Below, piece after piece: positions 48,419-61,419 of a stretch of 64,000 nucleotides of DNA. A program made the position numbers and the translations under genes. The notes under the pieces are model-generated. The model made no database searches, was not told the origin of the DNA, and was given only the letters and a program-made list of their open reading frames with translations. The stretch is from Sisyra terminalis (lineage: Eukaryota > Arthropoda > Insecta > Neuroptera > Sisyridae), in NCBI GenBank assembly GCA_958496175.1, contig OY292276.1, positions 24,074,001 to 24,138,000 of the forward strand. Reading direction: 5' to 3'. Every line of letters starts with the position of its first letter. The stretch's first letter is position 1.

Positions 48419-50324
48419 TTACAGATGGATTTATGTAGCTTTGTGGTAACTAAATTTTTCTTGATGGTTGTTAACTTAAATGAAATCAATTTGAAAATTC
48501 AACATAATAATCAAGCCAAGGTTTCATAAGTAAATGACACAGTTCTGTCAGTAAATCATTAAAAGGACAGTTTAGTTTTAAACAAAATCCTTAATTGCTT
48601 CATTAGTCACAAATATTATTTTTCAAAAGATATTTTCCTCTTCATTTGGATGGTCATTAAAAAAAATAACTACAGAATACTAAGTTATGCTGGTATAGAT
48701 TTAAAAAAAGGAATGAGTATAAATAAATTTGTTTACTGTACAAGAAAGAAGTTGTATTTAGGCCAGAATATTCGTTTTAAACTGTTCCCGTTAGGAAGAT
48801 AACATGTTCGATAGACTTCCCGATTTTTCAAGCAAAGTAGCAAAGAAAAGACATCGAAATAAAATTAGATAAACTTGGCATTTACTAGTATATGTGTCAC
48901 ATTAAATAATTTTCTTGTCTGATTTGTGCTGGCAATCAATGCGCCAAAACAATCAATCAATATTTTGAAATTCAAGGTTGGGATTTACAGACGGCAACTG
49001 ATTTTCGATGAAAGAAAATTGATTGTGAGTGAAAAGTCAAGAAAAATATCAACAACATTATTTTTTCTCTAGAAAATGGCGACCTTATTTTTCAATTAAT
49101 AAATTATTAATTGCAATGACTCAGATGAAATCGATTTGTTATTTCAATATTCCCATTAATCTTACGAAAGGATTTTTTATGTTACGAAGCAAGAAATGAT
49201 GTGACTGGATTAGGTCAAAATGTTCGTGTAAATACAGTTCAGGTCTAAAAGAGAATGGTAATTGAGTAGTGATTGATTGCTACTATATGAACCACTATGA
49301 ACTTACTTAAATCTATAAAAAAAATAGTTTTTAGTTTAAATTATTTGTTGAAGATTAATACTGTAACTATATAAGCTATGAGTTTTTAAAGATAAAACAA
49401 ATTATTTGACCAAAATCATTAATCGATCAGGTTAGTATCTACCTATTGCAATAAACATAATGCACATGTTTTAACAATAATTCCAAATGTTTTATAAATC
49501 TCCTAATTAATGTGGTAACTAACATATGTAACTAACTAATATATGTAAGCATAATGTAGCTGTTAATTTTTAGCTTAACTTAATAAAATCCTAGAAATAT
49601 TCATTCAAAAGAGCAAAAAAATTGTTAAATTCAAAATGCCTAACACGAGTTCTTGTTGGTCCGGCATTAAAATGACGTAACAATACACAAATTTGAAAAT
49701 CTCACGGACGTTTTCCTATGACAAATGTATTTAAACCCATATAGTAAGGTTCATATAAATCGTTCAAACTAAATGATAAGAATTTCAACAATTTACAACC
49801 TTTGGAATTTAGTGAGGTCAGGTATATTTTGTTACATTTCGTAAATTTTTTAAAGAAAAAGTATATTAATTTTCCCTTTAGAAATCACATTACAATTAGT
49901 CATCTGAGCAGAGAAGTAGAGAAATCCTCTGCTTCAAATCGTTATAGTGAAGATTAAAGGCTGTTATTTCTTCTGAGTATAGCCTTAAAAAACTTTCATA
50001 AAATGCTTAAATTTTAGTCAAATTGGTTCCCCCCTTGTTGAGAAAAAAATATTTTCTGATTTATCGTTTTTTTTTATTTTATTCGCAAATAAAAAGACAT
50101 TGAAAGCTGAAACTTGAAGTATGAACATAACTTTTTGTACTAACATGGACTGTGATGTCACAGAAGACCTATAAGCGCGCGAAGACACATCGTTTTTGGA
50201 CTCCCATTTGCTCATTAATAACAAAACTTTTTCTGCCAAAATATAAATTTTTCAGAACTAAAAATTGGTTTTTCCTCTCTTTAATAATGCCCTCTATCGT
50301 TTGAAACAATGTGCAACCCTATTG
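48419..50324. other. A+T-rich intergenic stretch
   Basis: No gene or clear repeat recognised. Confidence 0.4.
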
Positions 50325-50530
50325 CAGGGATGGCGAACCTTTTTCAGGCATGGGTCAAATTTTGTTCATATTTTTTTTAGTACTAGTTTGTGTTTGTGGG
50401 TCACTAATGTGCATAGTAGTATAGAAGTCTTTTTCTACAAGGATAACAATGTTGCCTGGCTATCGTGGGTTAGTTAAAAAGCTTGCGTGGGTCAGTATCT
50501 GACCCACGGGTCATAGGTTCGCCATCCCTG
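50325..50530. mobile_element. hAT-like MITE with CAGGGATGGCGAACC ends
   Basis: CAGGGATGGCGAACCT at the left and its complement GGTTCGCCATCCCTG at the right are exact 15-bp inverted repeats. The next inner bases (GGGTC and GACCC) also pair. Flanking 8-mers CCCTATTG and TCCTATGG agree at 6 of 8 positions, as an aged hAT duplication would. 206 bp, non-coding. Confidence 0.82.
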
Positions 50531-50731
50531 TCCTATGGTCTACTGTTGTAAACTTTACAGCAGTACAGACCGAAGAAATGAATTTTTCAAAATGGTTTGA
50601 ACTGTTACAATTGAGATTGAATTGTTAGCTAAACACTTGACTTAGAAAAAGGCTTTATTTTATTTTCTTTCAATTATTTTCCATACGATTTGAAATTGAT
50701 TTAGTGTAGCATAATTTTCTGAGTAGTTAGT

Positions 50732-50925
50732 GGCGCCGTCGAAGCCTTGAAAATTCCTCACCGTTCAAGAACTCGTTACGTAATGTATACCTACAATGAA
50801 GAAATATATCGTCAAATTCGGGATTTGTGCCAAGTAAAAATTTTGTTTCTTCCAGACCTCAATCCCACTAAGGACAAGATTAAGAGGATTGCACAATTTC
50901 AAATTTTAAACTCTGAAGAATGTTG
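50732..50925 (+). other. Open stretch without ATG, possible exon or gene fragment
   Basis: The frame GAVEALKIPHRSRTRYVMYT continues to a TGA at 50923-50925, about 64 codons, with more balanced codon use than the flanks. A GTAAAA donor-like site and a TTTCTTCCAG acceptor-like site lie inside it. Not recognised; it may be chance. Confidence 0.25.
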
Positions 50926-51119
50926 ATTGAAGATACTTGAAGTCACGTACAATGCAACAATTGAAATAAAACAAATTTTTCCCATTGACCATGACTTAGA
51001 AACAAGTTTTGTTGTCTTATATTATTGGAATTACCACAATATGTAATCGTACAGTCTTGAAGAAATTAATAATTACATAATTTATTGGAACAAGAAAAAA
51101 ATCTCTCAGGTTCACTTTC

Positions 51120-51205
51120 CATTTCTTTCAGCCTTAATATCGCCGATGGATGAACAAAAGTCGCGAATGCTTGGTCCGTCACTCACCGACAACTTTCTGT
51201 AAAAG
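51120..51205 (-). other. Possible orphan terminal exon
   Basis: On the minus strand a CTTTTACAG acceptor (exon start about 51196) opens KLSVSDGPSIRDFCSSIGDI and then KAERNGK with a stop, in a short block with about 48% G+C inside much A+T-richer DNA. On the plus strand a TTTCTTTCAG acceptor opens LISPMDEQKSRMLGPSLTDN and then FL with a stop over the same bases. Both cannot be coding. Neither is recognised. Confidence 0.3.
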
Positions 51206-51804
51206 CCTTGTATTTACAATGTTAATGCTTATGCCTTATTTGGTTGAAATGATTTGTAAGAGTTGAGGAACAATGTCGAATTATTCGGGAGTGCGATCGT
51301 TTGGCGGAAAATTTTTGAGGACATTGAAAAATTTTGAACCATAGAGGTGGCTTGGGAAAAATTTGGATCAAATGGGTGCAAATAAGACGAGGGAATAATG
51401 TAAATTGTGACCATTTGGGAGGTGTGTAAGTAATTGTAATATTGGTTAGTGGGTCTCTGCAGGTCACCATTTGATGAGAGCGGAGTTGGATTGAGCTCAT
51501 ATTAGAACTAGATGGATGATAAGATTTTTCTTCGGAAATCTTTTCGACCTTATGTGATAAATTCTTTGAGCTTTAGTCTTCTGATGAAATTTCACAGTAT
51601 TTTTTCTTAAATCCGGAGAAAAACGAATGAAGATTGCACTTTTTTTATATTGTAAATTTATATCTCATAAATAAACAAATATAAATAAAATAAACATTAT
51701 TATATCTCATTTATGTTCATAATCGGAACAAATTTTAGTTAAAAACGAAAAATAAGGCCGTTTTAAGTAAATTTTCTTTCGCTATAGTTATTATATAAAT
51801 ATTT

Positions 51805-52093
51805 GGGCTCAGATCTCTTTTAGGTAGATCAAATCTGGCGACGTTACATTTTATAAATTTCAAGTCCTTTTTAGAATAGTCAAATCTGACAACGTTACAT
51901 TTTCGACTTTGTTTTTAATTTAATTCGCGAGTAAATCGGTCCATAAAGAAAATTTAGCCACAAAACAGAAAAGTATATCATATTAGAATTGAATGAACGA
52001 AAAAATTGCGAAAAAAACTTTGAAAAAACAAAGTTGAAAATGCAACGTTGCCAAATATTGTTATCCCTATAAGGGACATGAGCCAAGATTTGT
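51805..52093. mobile_element. Diverged relative of the 47882 MITE
   Basis: Shares TCTGGCGACGTTACATTTT and TCTGACAACGTTACATTTTC on one side and AAAATGCAACGTTGCCAAATA on the other. The middle has ATATCATATTAGAATTGAAT, as in the palindrome. The left end is partly duplicated. Confidence 0.6.
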
Positions 52094-52395
52094 TCGAACA
52101 TAAGAACCATTCGCCATTCTAAAATCAGCTATTCTATGATGTCTTAGCTATTCTAAAATTCCCAAATATAAATTTTCAGTCGTTTCTATTTATTTAGAAA
52201 GATATTCGAGATATATAAGATATATTTCAATAAAAAATTATTGGCTTTACTATTAAAAGCTATGAGAAAAAATATCCTTATTAGTAATGAAAATGGAGGG
52301 TACCAAGAAAAAATGGAAAAATGGATTAAAATCCTTGAGTCATTAAGTAGAGGAATGAACTTCTCTGATTTAAAGAACTTCGCTAAGGATGGATG

Positions 52396-52457
52396 ACGCT
52401 GGAAAGAATTCAACCATGCGGGAATAGTTTCCCGCATGGTTGAATTCTTTCCAGCGT
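52396..52457. repeat. Perfect 29-bp hairpin with a 4-nt loop
   Basis: Arms from ACGCTGGAAAGAATTCAACC to ATGCGGGAA (52396-52424) and their exact complement (52429-52457) surround TAGT. No mismatch was found. There is no obvious element or target duplication around it. Confidence 0.9.
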
Positions 52458-52551
52458 TCTTTTAGTAAAGAATGGCCAGGGAGAAAATCGGAAAAAAAAT
52501 CACAAATTTTTAATAAAATCTGTTTATTGTTTTTTCTACTATTTTTTCAGT

Positions 52552-52713
52552 TTTTATTTAACGTCGTTTTATAACTAACAAGGTTTTTAGTGATTCTAGG
52601 TTAATTAAAATGGGTAAATCGAAAAATATCGAAAATTTGCTCCCTATAAGATTCGAATTCAATAACTACCAGTTTTGGAGCGGCCACCTTAGCTACTCGG
52701 CCACCAGTAGGCT
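52552..52713 (-). mobile_element. tRNA-derived SINE, copy 8
   Basis: The complement reads GCCTACTGGTGGCCGAGTAG (A box region), then GAATTCGAATCTTATAGG (B box) and a degraded tail with CTAGAATCACTAAAAACC. Confidence 0.85.
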
Positions 52714-54695
52714 TTTTTCTATAGCTACTTTTATATATAGCAAATCATTTTAAGAGCTTAGTTATTTTATGAGGTCAACAATTAAAATAGATAGAAACCA
52801 CGATGATTTCTAGCATAAAAAATGTAATCAACAGCGCGTGGTTTCGTGCAATTATTTTTGCGATATTTTTATGTGATGCGTTTTTCAACACGTGCTTTCT
52901 GCATTCTGGAAATTCATCATATTTTTATTTTTGAAATGTTTGTTTTCATAGCAGATTATTACCAAGAAAACCAATCTTGATTGTTTTCAACTTTAGCATA
53001 TTTCTCATCTTTATTGCAGATTGATTTGACTAGAGTATGCAAACAAATAAAAATTTTAAAGATCTTTTAACAACCACTATTGTCTTTCGAAATTTAAAAC
53101 CAATACTATTCACAGAAAGTGTTTTATGACAAATATTTTGAAAAATATTCCGGTAGCCATATTGTATTCTTGGAATAAAAAGGTAGTCTAATAGAAAAAG
53201 ATAGCGTCTAGTACTAATATTGTAGTCGTGCTAATTTTTTTGCTTATAAGTAAAGAATAAATAAAAATTACTAATTTATATAAGTACAAAATAAACCATA
53301 CGTGTAAAAAATGCGATTACTAATGGTTAAAAAGGCTAACTCACTCTTATTTCTTTCTCTATTCTTTTTCTCTGAGAGGGCAATATGGTCTCCAAAATGT
53401 ATTTAGTTTTTTTAATTTTAATACTATAATCATTCATAAAACAATGTAATACTATAGTTCATTTCTTCTTAAACCATAAATAAAAATGTATAATAGATAA
53501 ACGCTTAAGCATACATTTGCACAGTTATCTGAAAAGTAACCAATTGTTGAGGAATAAAAATGTGCAAAAATCACTCTAAAACGAAAAAATTTGTAGTAAA
53601 CGGTCACTGATCTCATGAAAACTTATGATTAAAATTTAAGATCAATGAATATTGCAATTTTTTAACCCAATTTACATGTAGGTTTTTGTGTTCTATAAAA
53701 CCAATATGCAGACTTATATAAAATTATGATTGAACTTTAAACTTTTCATTTTTAAATTTAATTTAATTAGCCTCAAGAATTTTGGCACAAATGCTACGTT
53801 TTCTGAAACTTAATATTGTTGATATCAAAAAGTTACATTATGTTTTTGTACTTTGTATATATTAAGATGAGCATATTTCAGAAGAAGCATTTTATCAACT
53901 GTTTTTATGGCAAAATATCAAAAGTGTAAATAATCTCACCCTTCTAAATAAAATTAAAAAAATATAGCTCATTTAGGAACATAAAGTAATATTCGCCGCT
54001 CTATACAGTAATATAAATGAGACTGGACTTAAATCCTGTAGCTTAATGGAAAATATTCTTTCCAAATTTGTAGTGAATAGAATATTAAAGTTTAATGAAA
54101 AATTTTATTTTCGAAATTGTAGCTAATACAAGCCAAAGAGTCGATAAAGATCATTGTAGTTGTGGAGCTATATAAATGCGATGAAAAAAATTCAAAACGC
54201 GCTATAACAATTAAATTTATAATTTATACTTATATAGTTCAAGCTCGTAGTAAATCTATATTGAACTGATGACAAATATCTACAATGCATGCTAATACAA
54301 CGGTAGAAGGATATATCCTATGTATTTTCACAAATCCGTGTATCTACAATTCACATGTCTAAATTAAAATCATCACCAAAAATATTTGTATTTACATTTA
54401 GCATCGGCTACCTGATAATTGGCCGTCGATAGTAGGTACACATATACTAGTTCATACTTACTCTACTTAATCCCATACATTTGGTTTTTGAGGAGATAAG
54501 TAAGGTCAGGGAGACCTGGAATCTTGAACTATCAGACGAACTTGATATGCCACTAAAAGAAGAAAAAGGTATCAGTTATTAGTAAACTAATAATGCCCAT
54601 ATTTTTCATTTGATTGGTTAGAATCTCGATTGCTCAAATCGTTGATATTCGAAATTACTCGTAGATGGTTCGGTTAAATCGTGTTATTTGATGAA
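52714..54695. other. A+T-rich intergenic stretch
   Basis: No gene or clear repeat recognised on either strand. Confidence 0.4.
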
Positions 54696-54703
54696 ATAAT
54701 AAC

Positions 54704-55403
54704 TAGCGTCCGACCGAACTTTCGGTTTCGGTTTTGGCCTAATTTCGGCCGAAAAACAGTCTCGGTTTAATTTCGGTTTCGGCTGTCGTCAAGCCGAAAC
54801 TACGATTGAAACCGAAACTAAATTTGTGAGATAAAAACGTTAAAAAGTTATTGCTTTTCCCTTATTATTTGATTCTTTAATTATGAAAACTGATAACTAT
54901 CAGTTCATTAAAATTTTGTTTAATATTATCTTTAATATGATTTTCAGTTCGAAAGAAAACTAATCAAAGTTTAGAAGAAATTATTTTGTTTTTGAGATAT
55001 AAGAATGAGTACTTTTTAATTTGTGTACCTAAACATATTAGGTATAAAGTAGTTTTGTTTTGTAACTGTTTTTTTATTATTTTATGTTATTCGTAGCTAA
55101 TATTAAAAAGAAATATTAGATACATTTTTTTTAAATAAATCCCTTTTTTCAGCATAAATAATTTATTTGAAATAAGAAATGATAATAATATGTTATGTTA
55201 ATGATTAACTCAAATATTCGGAACTAAATAATTAATGAATACCTATAGAATTTAAAAGTAAAGACTGACTAATTATGATTAACTATTTTTTACGAAAACA
55301 TGACCACATATGGAGTTTCAGTTTCGGTTTCGGCCGAAACTGTGACTGATGCCGAAATTCGGTTTCGGTTTCGGCCATAAAAACTAGTTTCGATCGGACA
55401 CTA
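54704..55403 (+). mobile_element. hAT-like MITE, complete copy with 8-bp target duplication
   Basis: Ends TAGCGTCCGACC and GATCGGACACTA. ATAATAAC directly flanks both (54696-54703, 55404-55411). Subterminal blocks contain many TTTCGG and CCGAAA motifs arranged as palindromes such as TTTCGGCCGAAA. 700 bp, non-coding; the family has copies at 13110-13744 and 6242-6473. Confidence 0.9.
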
Positions 55404-55411
55404 ATAATAAC

Positions 55412-58400
55412 ATTTCTAGTGTTGGTATAAACACTTGTACCGAATTTTACAATCTCACTTAGCCATAAGGCAAATCCATATACAAAAGAAATTATTTAAC
55501 TTTGTAAGACTAATAATAAATGTTTGTACGAGTAATTTACATCCTTGAGGTAATTTTTTAAAGACTTTATGTTTTGTTTTCGTTCTTTGATACAGTGTGA
55601 AGAGAAAACTTCCATTCTTCTTGTGTTTTTGCTGAAAGTCTTAAACAAAAAGGAAAAATATTAAACAAAGCCAAGAAAATAATCAAAATGACAATATGTA
55701 TGCAATGTAAACTTATGAGCAAAATTGAAATATTTCGATCATGACCAATAATAATTTATGTTGAAAAAATGAAAACTATAATATTTGAAATCTCTTTTCA
55801 AATGACTCATAGTTTTCATGAGTTTTGTCTCGATTGAAAAGATCCAGATAAACGAGTTCCATGATTACGATGATGACTAATTCATCGTCTCTTTTTGTAG
55901 TTAGTCGTTTGGGTTTCGATTTCGTATGACTATAAAGCATAATAAAATCAATATAAATTTGCATTTGAAAATGTTATTTTACTACAGAAATCGATTCAAA
56001 TTAAAAACACATTTTTCCGTTCAATGCATAAATTAATTACGCTCTAAAAATTTCATCAAAACAGATTCCATTTAATAAGCAAAATAAAAATTATAAACAC
56101 AGCCGTTTATATGTTTCGAGAAAAAACAATGTTCAAATATGGATATAATAAAATATTTGTAACCTATTTTTTGCCCAGTAATTATTATTATTAATATTAT
56201 CAAAGGAAATTTAAATAAGATAATTTATTTTATTCAACATTACTTTACTGGTTCATTTATTTTGTGTCCAAATACGTTTTATTATTCGCCTTGACTTTTA
56301 TCACATTGTCTCTGATTTTTTAACAGTAAAATATCAGAATAAAGATTCGATTTCTTACTTAGTTATGAGAAAGTTTATGTGAAAAAAAGCAATAAGTAAA
56401 ATTACACGAAGAAGTTTCACGTGAATGAAGATTTGTCTATCATTAATGCTCATTCGAAAAGTAAAAGCGAATAATTGCAGTACGTGTTAAGTTGTAGTAA
56501 TTAAATTTTGTACATCTAAATAGTAAAGAGGTGTTACTAATTAAATTATTGCAATTGATTTTATTGGTCTAATAATTAAATAAAGAAGAACACATTAGGA
56601 TCTTCTAAGTCTTACGGCGATCGTATTTGATGAAAAAATTCTTAATTCTTGAGCCAAATTTTTGTGATTTAGAGATGAATTGCTTTGTTGAAGTGAAATG
56701 ATTCAATTAAAACGCAACGACACGCTTCATTTATTATTTTTTCATTTTGAATGAATACTTAATTGCGGGTTTATGAAGAAGGAAACCAATTAACATAGAA
56801 ATTTAATGAAGTTAACTACGTGGTTGCAGACGGAAAACACAAATCAAAACTAAATTTAAAAATTAGCATGACAATGATGTATGAGAGGATATAATTTTTT
56901 TTCAACCAACAAAAAGAAAATAGGACAAAAACGATGCATAATATAGTTCAAATTTTCGAAAGCTTTCGATTTATTAAACTGTTGATTTTATTGTCCATTT
57001 TTTGAGTAAAATAATATTAATTTGTATTCTTCTTATTCCTTTTATTCATAGTACGTTCAAAGTATGGCTAAAGTTTAGTAAGATTATTAATGTCTTAAAT
57101 TAGTAAAAGATTATTAGTTAAGACATTAATCCATAACTTACTTAATAACTATTATCACTATTGTTAGATGCATTAAGATTAGTAATCATTTAAGAAAATT
57201 GTGTAGAAAGAAATTTCAATATGCTTGTTTAAATAATATACTACCTATTTTGAAAGTAATCATTTTAAATGAGATGAATTTATTCGTAATAACCTTATTA
57301 ATATCCATTTTTTCCAAATTTGTTTTTATTAAATTATAATAATAATTAGGTATACCGTATACTACAACATAACGGAGGACAATATTTACTTTTAAATAGT
57401 GGATTTTTTGTCTGTCTTATCTTTTTTATATCTTATTTTTATAATAATCGAGTTTAATCAAGTTTTAAAATAAACTAAAACTAACATTAAAATTTTTATG
57501 TATTGATGTTACTTAAAGTTTGGGTAGCTATATTTAGGGTTGGAGATAAAACATTGGTACATTGACCACATCATTACTATTAATGATTTCTATCAACAGG
57601 TGATCAATATATTAGATTTTGTTGTGGTGGTATGATGCTAATTCATTTCTCAAATTAATAATTTTGAATTATTAGTATAAACCAAAATATATTAAACCCA
57701 AGCAAAAAAAGACAATTTTGCAATAAGTGGGCGAATCAAAACCAGCAAATATGCTGAGTATTAAATTAGATGAAGAAAAACGACTACAAAAGATGTTGAG
57801 CTTTATAATCATTAAGATAATGTCTTAAAATAGTCAAAGTATAACTATTTGAGAAACACTTTTTGTTTTGTACTAAAAGATGAACAAGACCCGAAGCATA
57901 AAGGTTTCGTATTACTTTGAAGAAGTCGTATAGTATTTTCTATAGGGACTGCCATAAACATCGGATATATTCTTCGAAAGTATAGGCAAAACTATCAATC
58001 AATAGTATCTCAGTTACTATCAAATTACTTAGATACTTTAATCTTTAAAGTACCTCAATAACTATCTTATTTCGTTTAAACATTACATTAAATATATTGT
58101 GGTTTGATTTATGTAATATAATTTACAAAAGTAAAATATAAACCAATTTGAACAAAAGCTCAAACAAATGTATTTTGACGTATTGCCCAGATACGTATTA
58201 CGATTGCCAAGCAATCCTCCTCAGTGGTCATCAAGTAGTACTGGATTTTTCCGTATATCTTAAATGTTACTGTATCTTAGTTCCATTATTTTTTTGGTAA
58301 AAAGTAACTGGTTTCTAAGATATTTCGTAATTTAAAAAAGTATCATAGAAACCGAAAAGTAACGTAGATACCAAAAAGTATCTAGTATCTAAGATAATGA

Positions 58401-59629
58401 AAAGTAACTAAAATTAAGTGTGCTACAAGGAACAAAATGGAGTACCTGACTAGTGACTGCCTGTTGTACAAAATAATGTTTATTTAGTCATTTTCTTATG
58501 TAGGTAAATTTTAAATGTGTTATTCTTATTTTACTCATCTAAGTTGTAGATATGTTTTGATCTTTTTATATATTTTTGTATTTCATTCAGAGTATTATTT
58601 TGTTTATTCATTCAATATATAGCTCCTATATTAATTTTTATGGTTTTTTTAAGTATATTATATTTACAGGGGCTAGACATACAAAATTTCCTTTTCCCTA
58701 AATTAATAAAAATAATTAATACATTATCTGATTACCTAACAGCTTAACTTCTACTTTACTTACTTTACTTAATTTGCTTTTTTTTGGTATATCTCACACT
58801 ACTCTTATAAAACGCTTAAATTCTCTATATAATCCCCATTCCCACAAATTTTGCGAAACATATTTGTAAGAGATATTTTCACGTCAATTTTTTAATAATC
58901 CAATTTTTTACCAAGTAAATAATGCTAAGGAATATTCTTATATTAGATTTAAGTATAACATTATACCTACAGATACATTTTTCTCCAGAAAACTATAGGA
59001 TTAAGCCCCCTGCATTCAACGCACCATAATGAAGGGAGACATTGCAAATTTTCATAATATTATCATATTTTGCGGTAAGGATATGTGTTAATTTATTCAA
59101 GAAAATAAAAATTTCATAAATAGTTATTATCTGTTGCAGATTTTAAAGTATGATTCTAAAATTGATAATGTCAAATTAAGGTTCATAATGTCATCATAAG
59201 TTGAGCTTTAAAATACTTAGGATGACATCTGATTATTTTTTTTTTCTCAAATTCTTATAAAAGGACTGAAAATTACTTAAACTTAATCCTTAACCAAATT
59301 GATCAAATTGAAACTTCACGACAAAAAGCTATAAATTGGGCACTAGTCATAAAGTACGTAGGACTTTAGAGAAGAAATATTTTTTTTTTAAATTTTATTT
59401 CTTAAACGAAACATTATTTCATCTTATTAAAGCGAGAATTAGACGGTTTGAAAATTACAAAATTTACTTTACGTAATTGGCCCCGTAGAACGTACATAAT
59501 TGTTCTTATTTAATTTTAGATTTTTACGAAAGATTGTATGGAAGTATTTATATACATTTTTTTAATATATCAAGAAAAATCATAAAGATCTAATGGATTT
59601 TCCAATTTGAATTATAATGTATCTTTCTG
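55412..59629. other. Long A+T-rich intergenic stretch
   Basis: No gene seen. About 58000-58400 has many degenerate repeats of AGATACT and AGTAACT-type units on both strands, but no clear element ends. Confidence 0.45.
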
Positions 59630-59797
59630 GTGGACGAGGGGTCAGGGTTGTCGCTTTGAAACTAGTAGTTTCAGAAGCTTTAAGCTCTCTGAAGCTTTGG
59701 AGTTCTGAGTTCCAATCTCAGTTTATTCAATTTATAAACTTTTTTCAACTCTAAAAACCTAAAGTCATTATAAAGCGACGGAAAATAACCATCAAAA
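59630..59797 (+). mobile_element. tRNA-derived SINE, copy 9, diverged
   Basis: Degraded A box (CTGGTGGACGAGGGGTCAGG), an inserted AGCTTT-rich stretch, B box region GAGTTCCAATCTCAG and the tail TATAAAGCGACGGAAAATAAC. Confidence 0.75.
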
Positions 59798-61220
59798 CAT
59801 TGTGCACTGCGCAAATATAAATAAAGATAAATCATAATAATAATATGCAAACGTATGCATGCTTGTCGACAAAAACAGAGAACAAATATTGTAAACACAT
59901 ACATGAGAGTGAAATACAATCATTTTCTTAAATTTGGACTGATTATTGTTATGGTTTCAACTGTCATTTTGGATTCATTCAATTGCCAATTTTAACCATT
60001 TGTCAGTTGTGTCCAAGATTTATAAAATATACGTATTTGGAAATGAGACCAAATGGAATTGAAATTCATAACTGTTGGTAGCATTGGTAACAATAAATCA
60101 AAATATATTAATATATCAATTGAATGCTCTTAATTTTTTTACTTTTTTATTTTTTTCAAAGTTAAAGAGTTACTATGGTTATAATGATTCATTAGCTAAA
60201 CAAAAATACCAAATTTACCAATTTTTCAATCACTAAACAATACGTATATTTGCTCAGACTGATTCACATTTGAAAATTCTTTAGATGACATCATTTTTTT
60301 TCTAATGGAGCAACCTGTGTAAATTATAAGCCATGAGTTGTATCAAGGTTGAGCTGTGAATATTTCACGGGAAGTTCCTAGTAGAGTTTTAATTATGTCT
60401 ATTGGGGGTGCAGCTTATCATAACTACTTAAAGGTCAATTTGGACGTGAATATTTCAATGACTATTGAAGCATTTGAAAAGTTAAATTAACGATTTAAAG
60501 CCTCAACCGATAATTAATTAATATTTTTAAGTATCAATGAAGATGATTAAAACATTTTTCAAAATTTTTATGATATTTTTCAAACCTCTCAAACACTTTC
60601 ATGGCAAAAATTAAATATTGATCAATTTAAAATTTCAAAAAACCAATGTAAAGTTTGGCTTCAATAAAAATCGTCAATTTCATTCATTTAAATTGTAACT
60701 GATGTTTTATTTTCAAACAAATTCGAACCTATTCAAAGCCATCTGTGTCAAATAAAACAACAAGTTTCAAAATGCAATTTATATGCATTTCTTAAAATAG
60801 TAACCCGAATAAAATTTATAAATAAATCTCATCGACTCGATCTGGAATTTTAATTCTTCGAACTGACCGAATTAATTTGAAAAAAATCCCAATGTGTCTA
60901 TGGATCATTTAATTGTTCAATAAAAATTGGTAACTAGAAATTGTAAAATATGGTGATTGTTGTAACGAATTGTTCTATTGTTGGAAAATGTTGGTTTAAT
61001 TTGGTGATTTGTATTTTTTTTTTCTTTTTTGGTAGTTACTCTTTTAAAGTTTAATGCTTTTGGGAAGTTTAATTTAATGGCGATAAACGACAGAAAGTGT
61101 TAATTGATACGAGCCATTTAGGAAAGGAACTGATGTCTTTGCTTCTTATTATCAATTTTCGTGTACGATATATAATAATTCCCAAATTCACATAATATTT
61201 GGCAGGCCCGTTAATATTTC
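59798..61220. other. Intergenic, with a split dispersed repeat
   Basis: About 59952-60020 and 60345-60375 match two adjacent halves of the repeat at 11003-11100. The intervening 330 bp has no visible element ends. No gene seen. Confidence 0.5.
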
Positions 61221-61224
61221 AGGT

Positions 61225-61419
61225 TATAAATAGCGAAAAGAGGGGTAAGCGTCGGGGTGGGGCTCCCGCGACGCTTCCCCCTCGGTAGCCAGCATAGGTG
61301 GGTGTTGGATATTGGAAATTGGCTGCGAAAGCGAGTACCCAACGTCCCAAGTTCTCAACTCTGATTTTCAGTCACCCAGAGTTCGTGTGTGCTCTTAAGT
61401 GTCTCGTTCGCACTCATTG
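61225..61419 (+). promoter_or_regulatory. TATA promoter and GC-rich non-coding first exon of a gene to the right
   Basis: TATAAATAG at 61225-61233 is a strong TATA box. The start site would be near 61255. The following 165 bp has over 55% G+C, no long open frame, and ends in a strong donor, ATTG|GTGAGT (boundary 61419/61420). The leader contains an 8-bp inverted repeat, AAGCGTCG (61247-61254) and CGACGCTT (61269-61276). No coding exon was found up to 64000, so the gene body lies outside the window. Its identity is unknown. Confidence 0.55.

Noticed and set aside
52396..52457. microRNA precursor
   Set aside because: The perfect arms and 4-nt loop do not resemble a usual pre-miRNA, and no small-RNA evidence is available.
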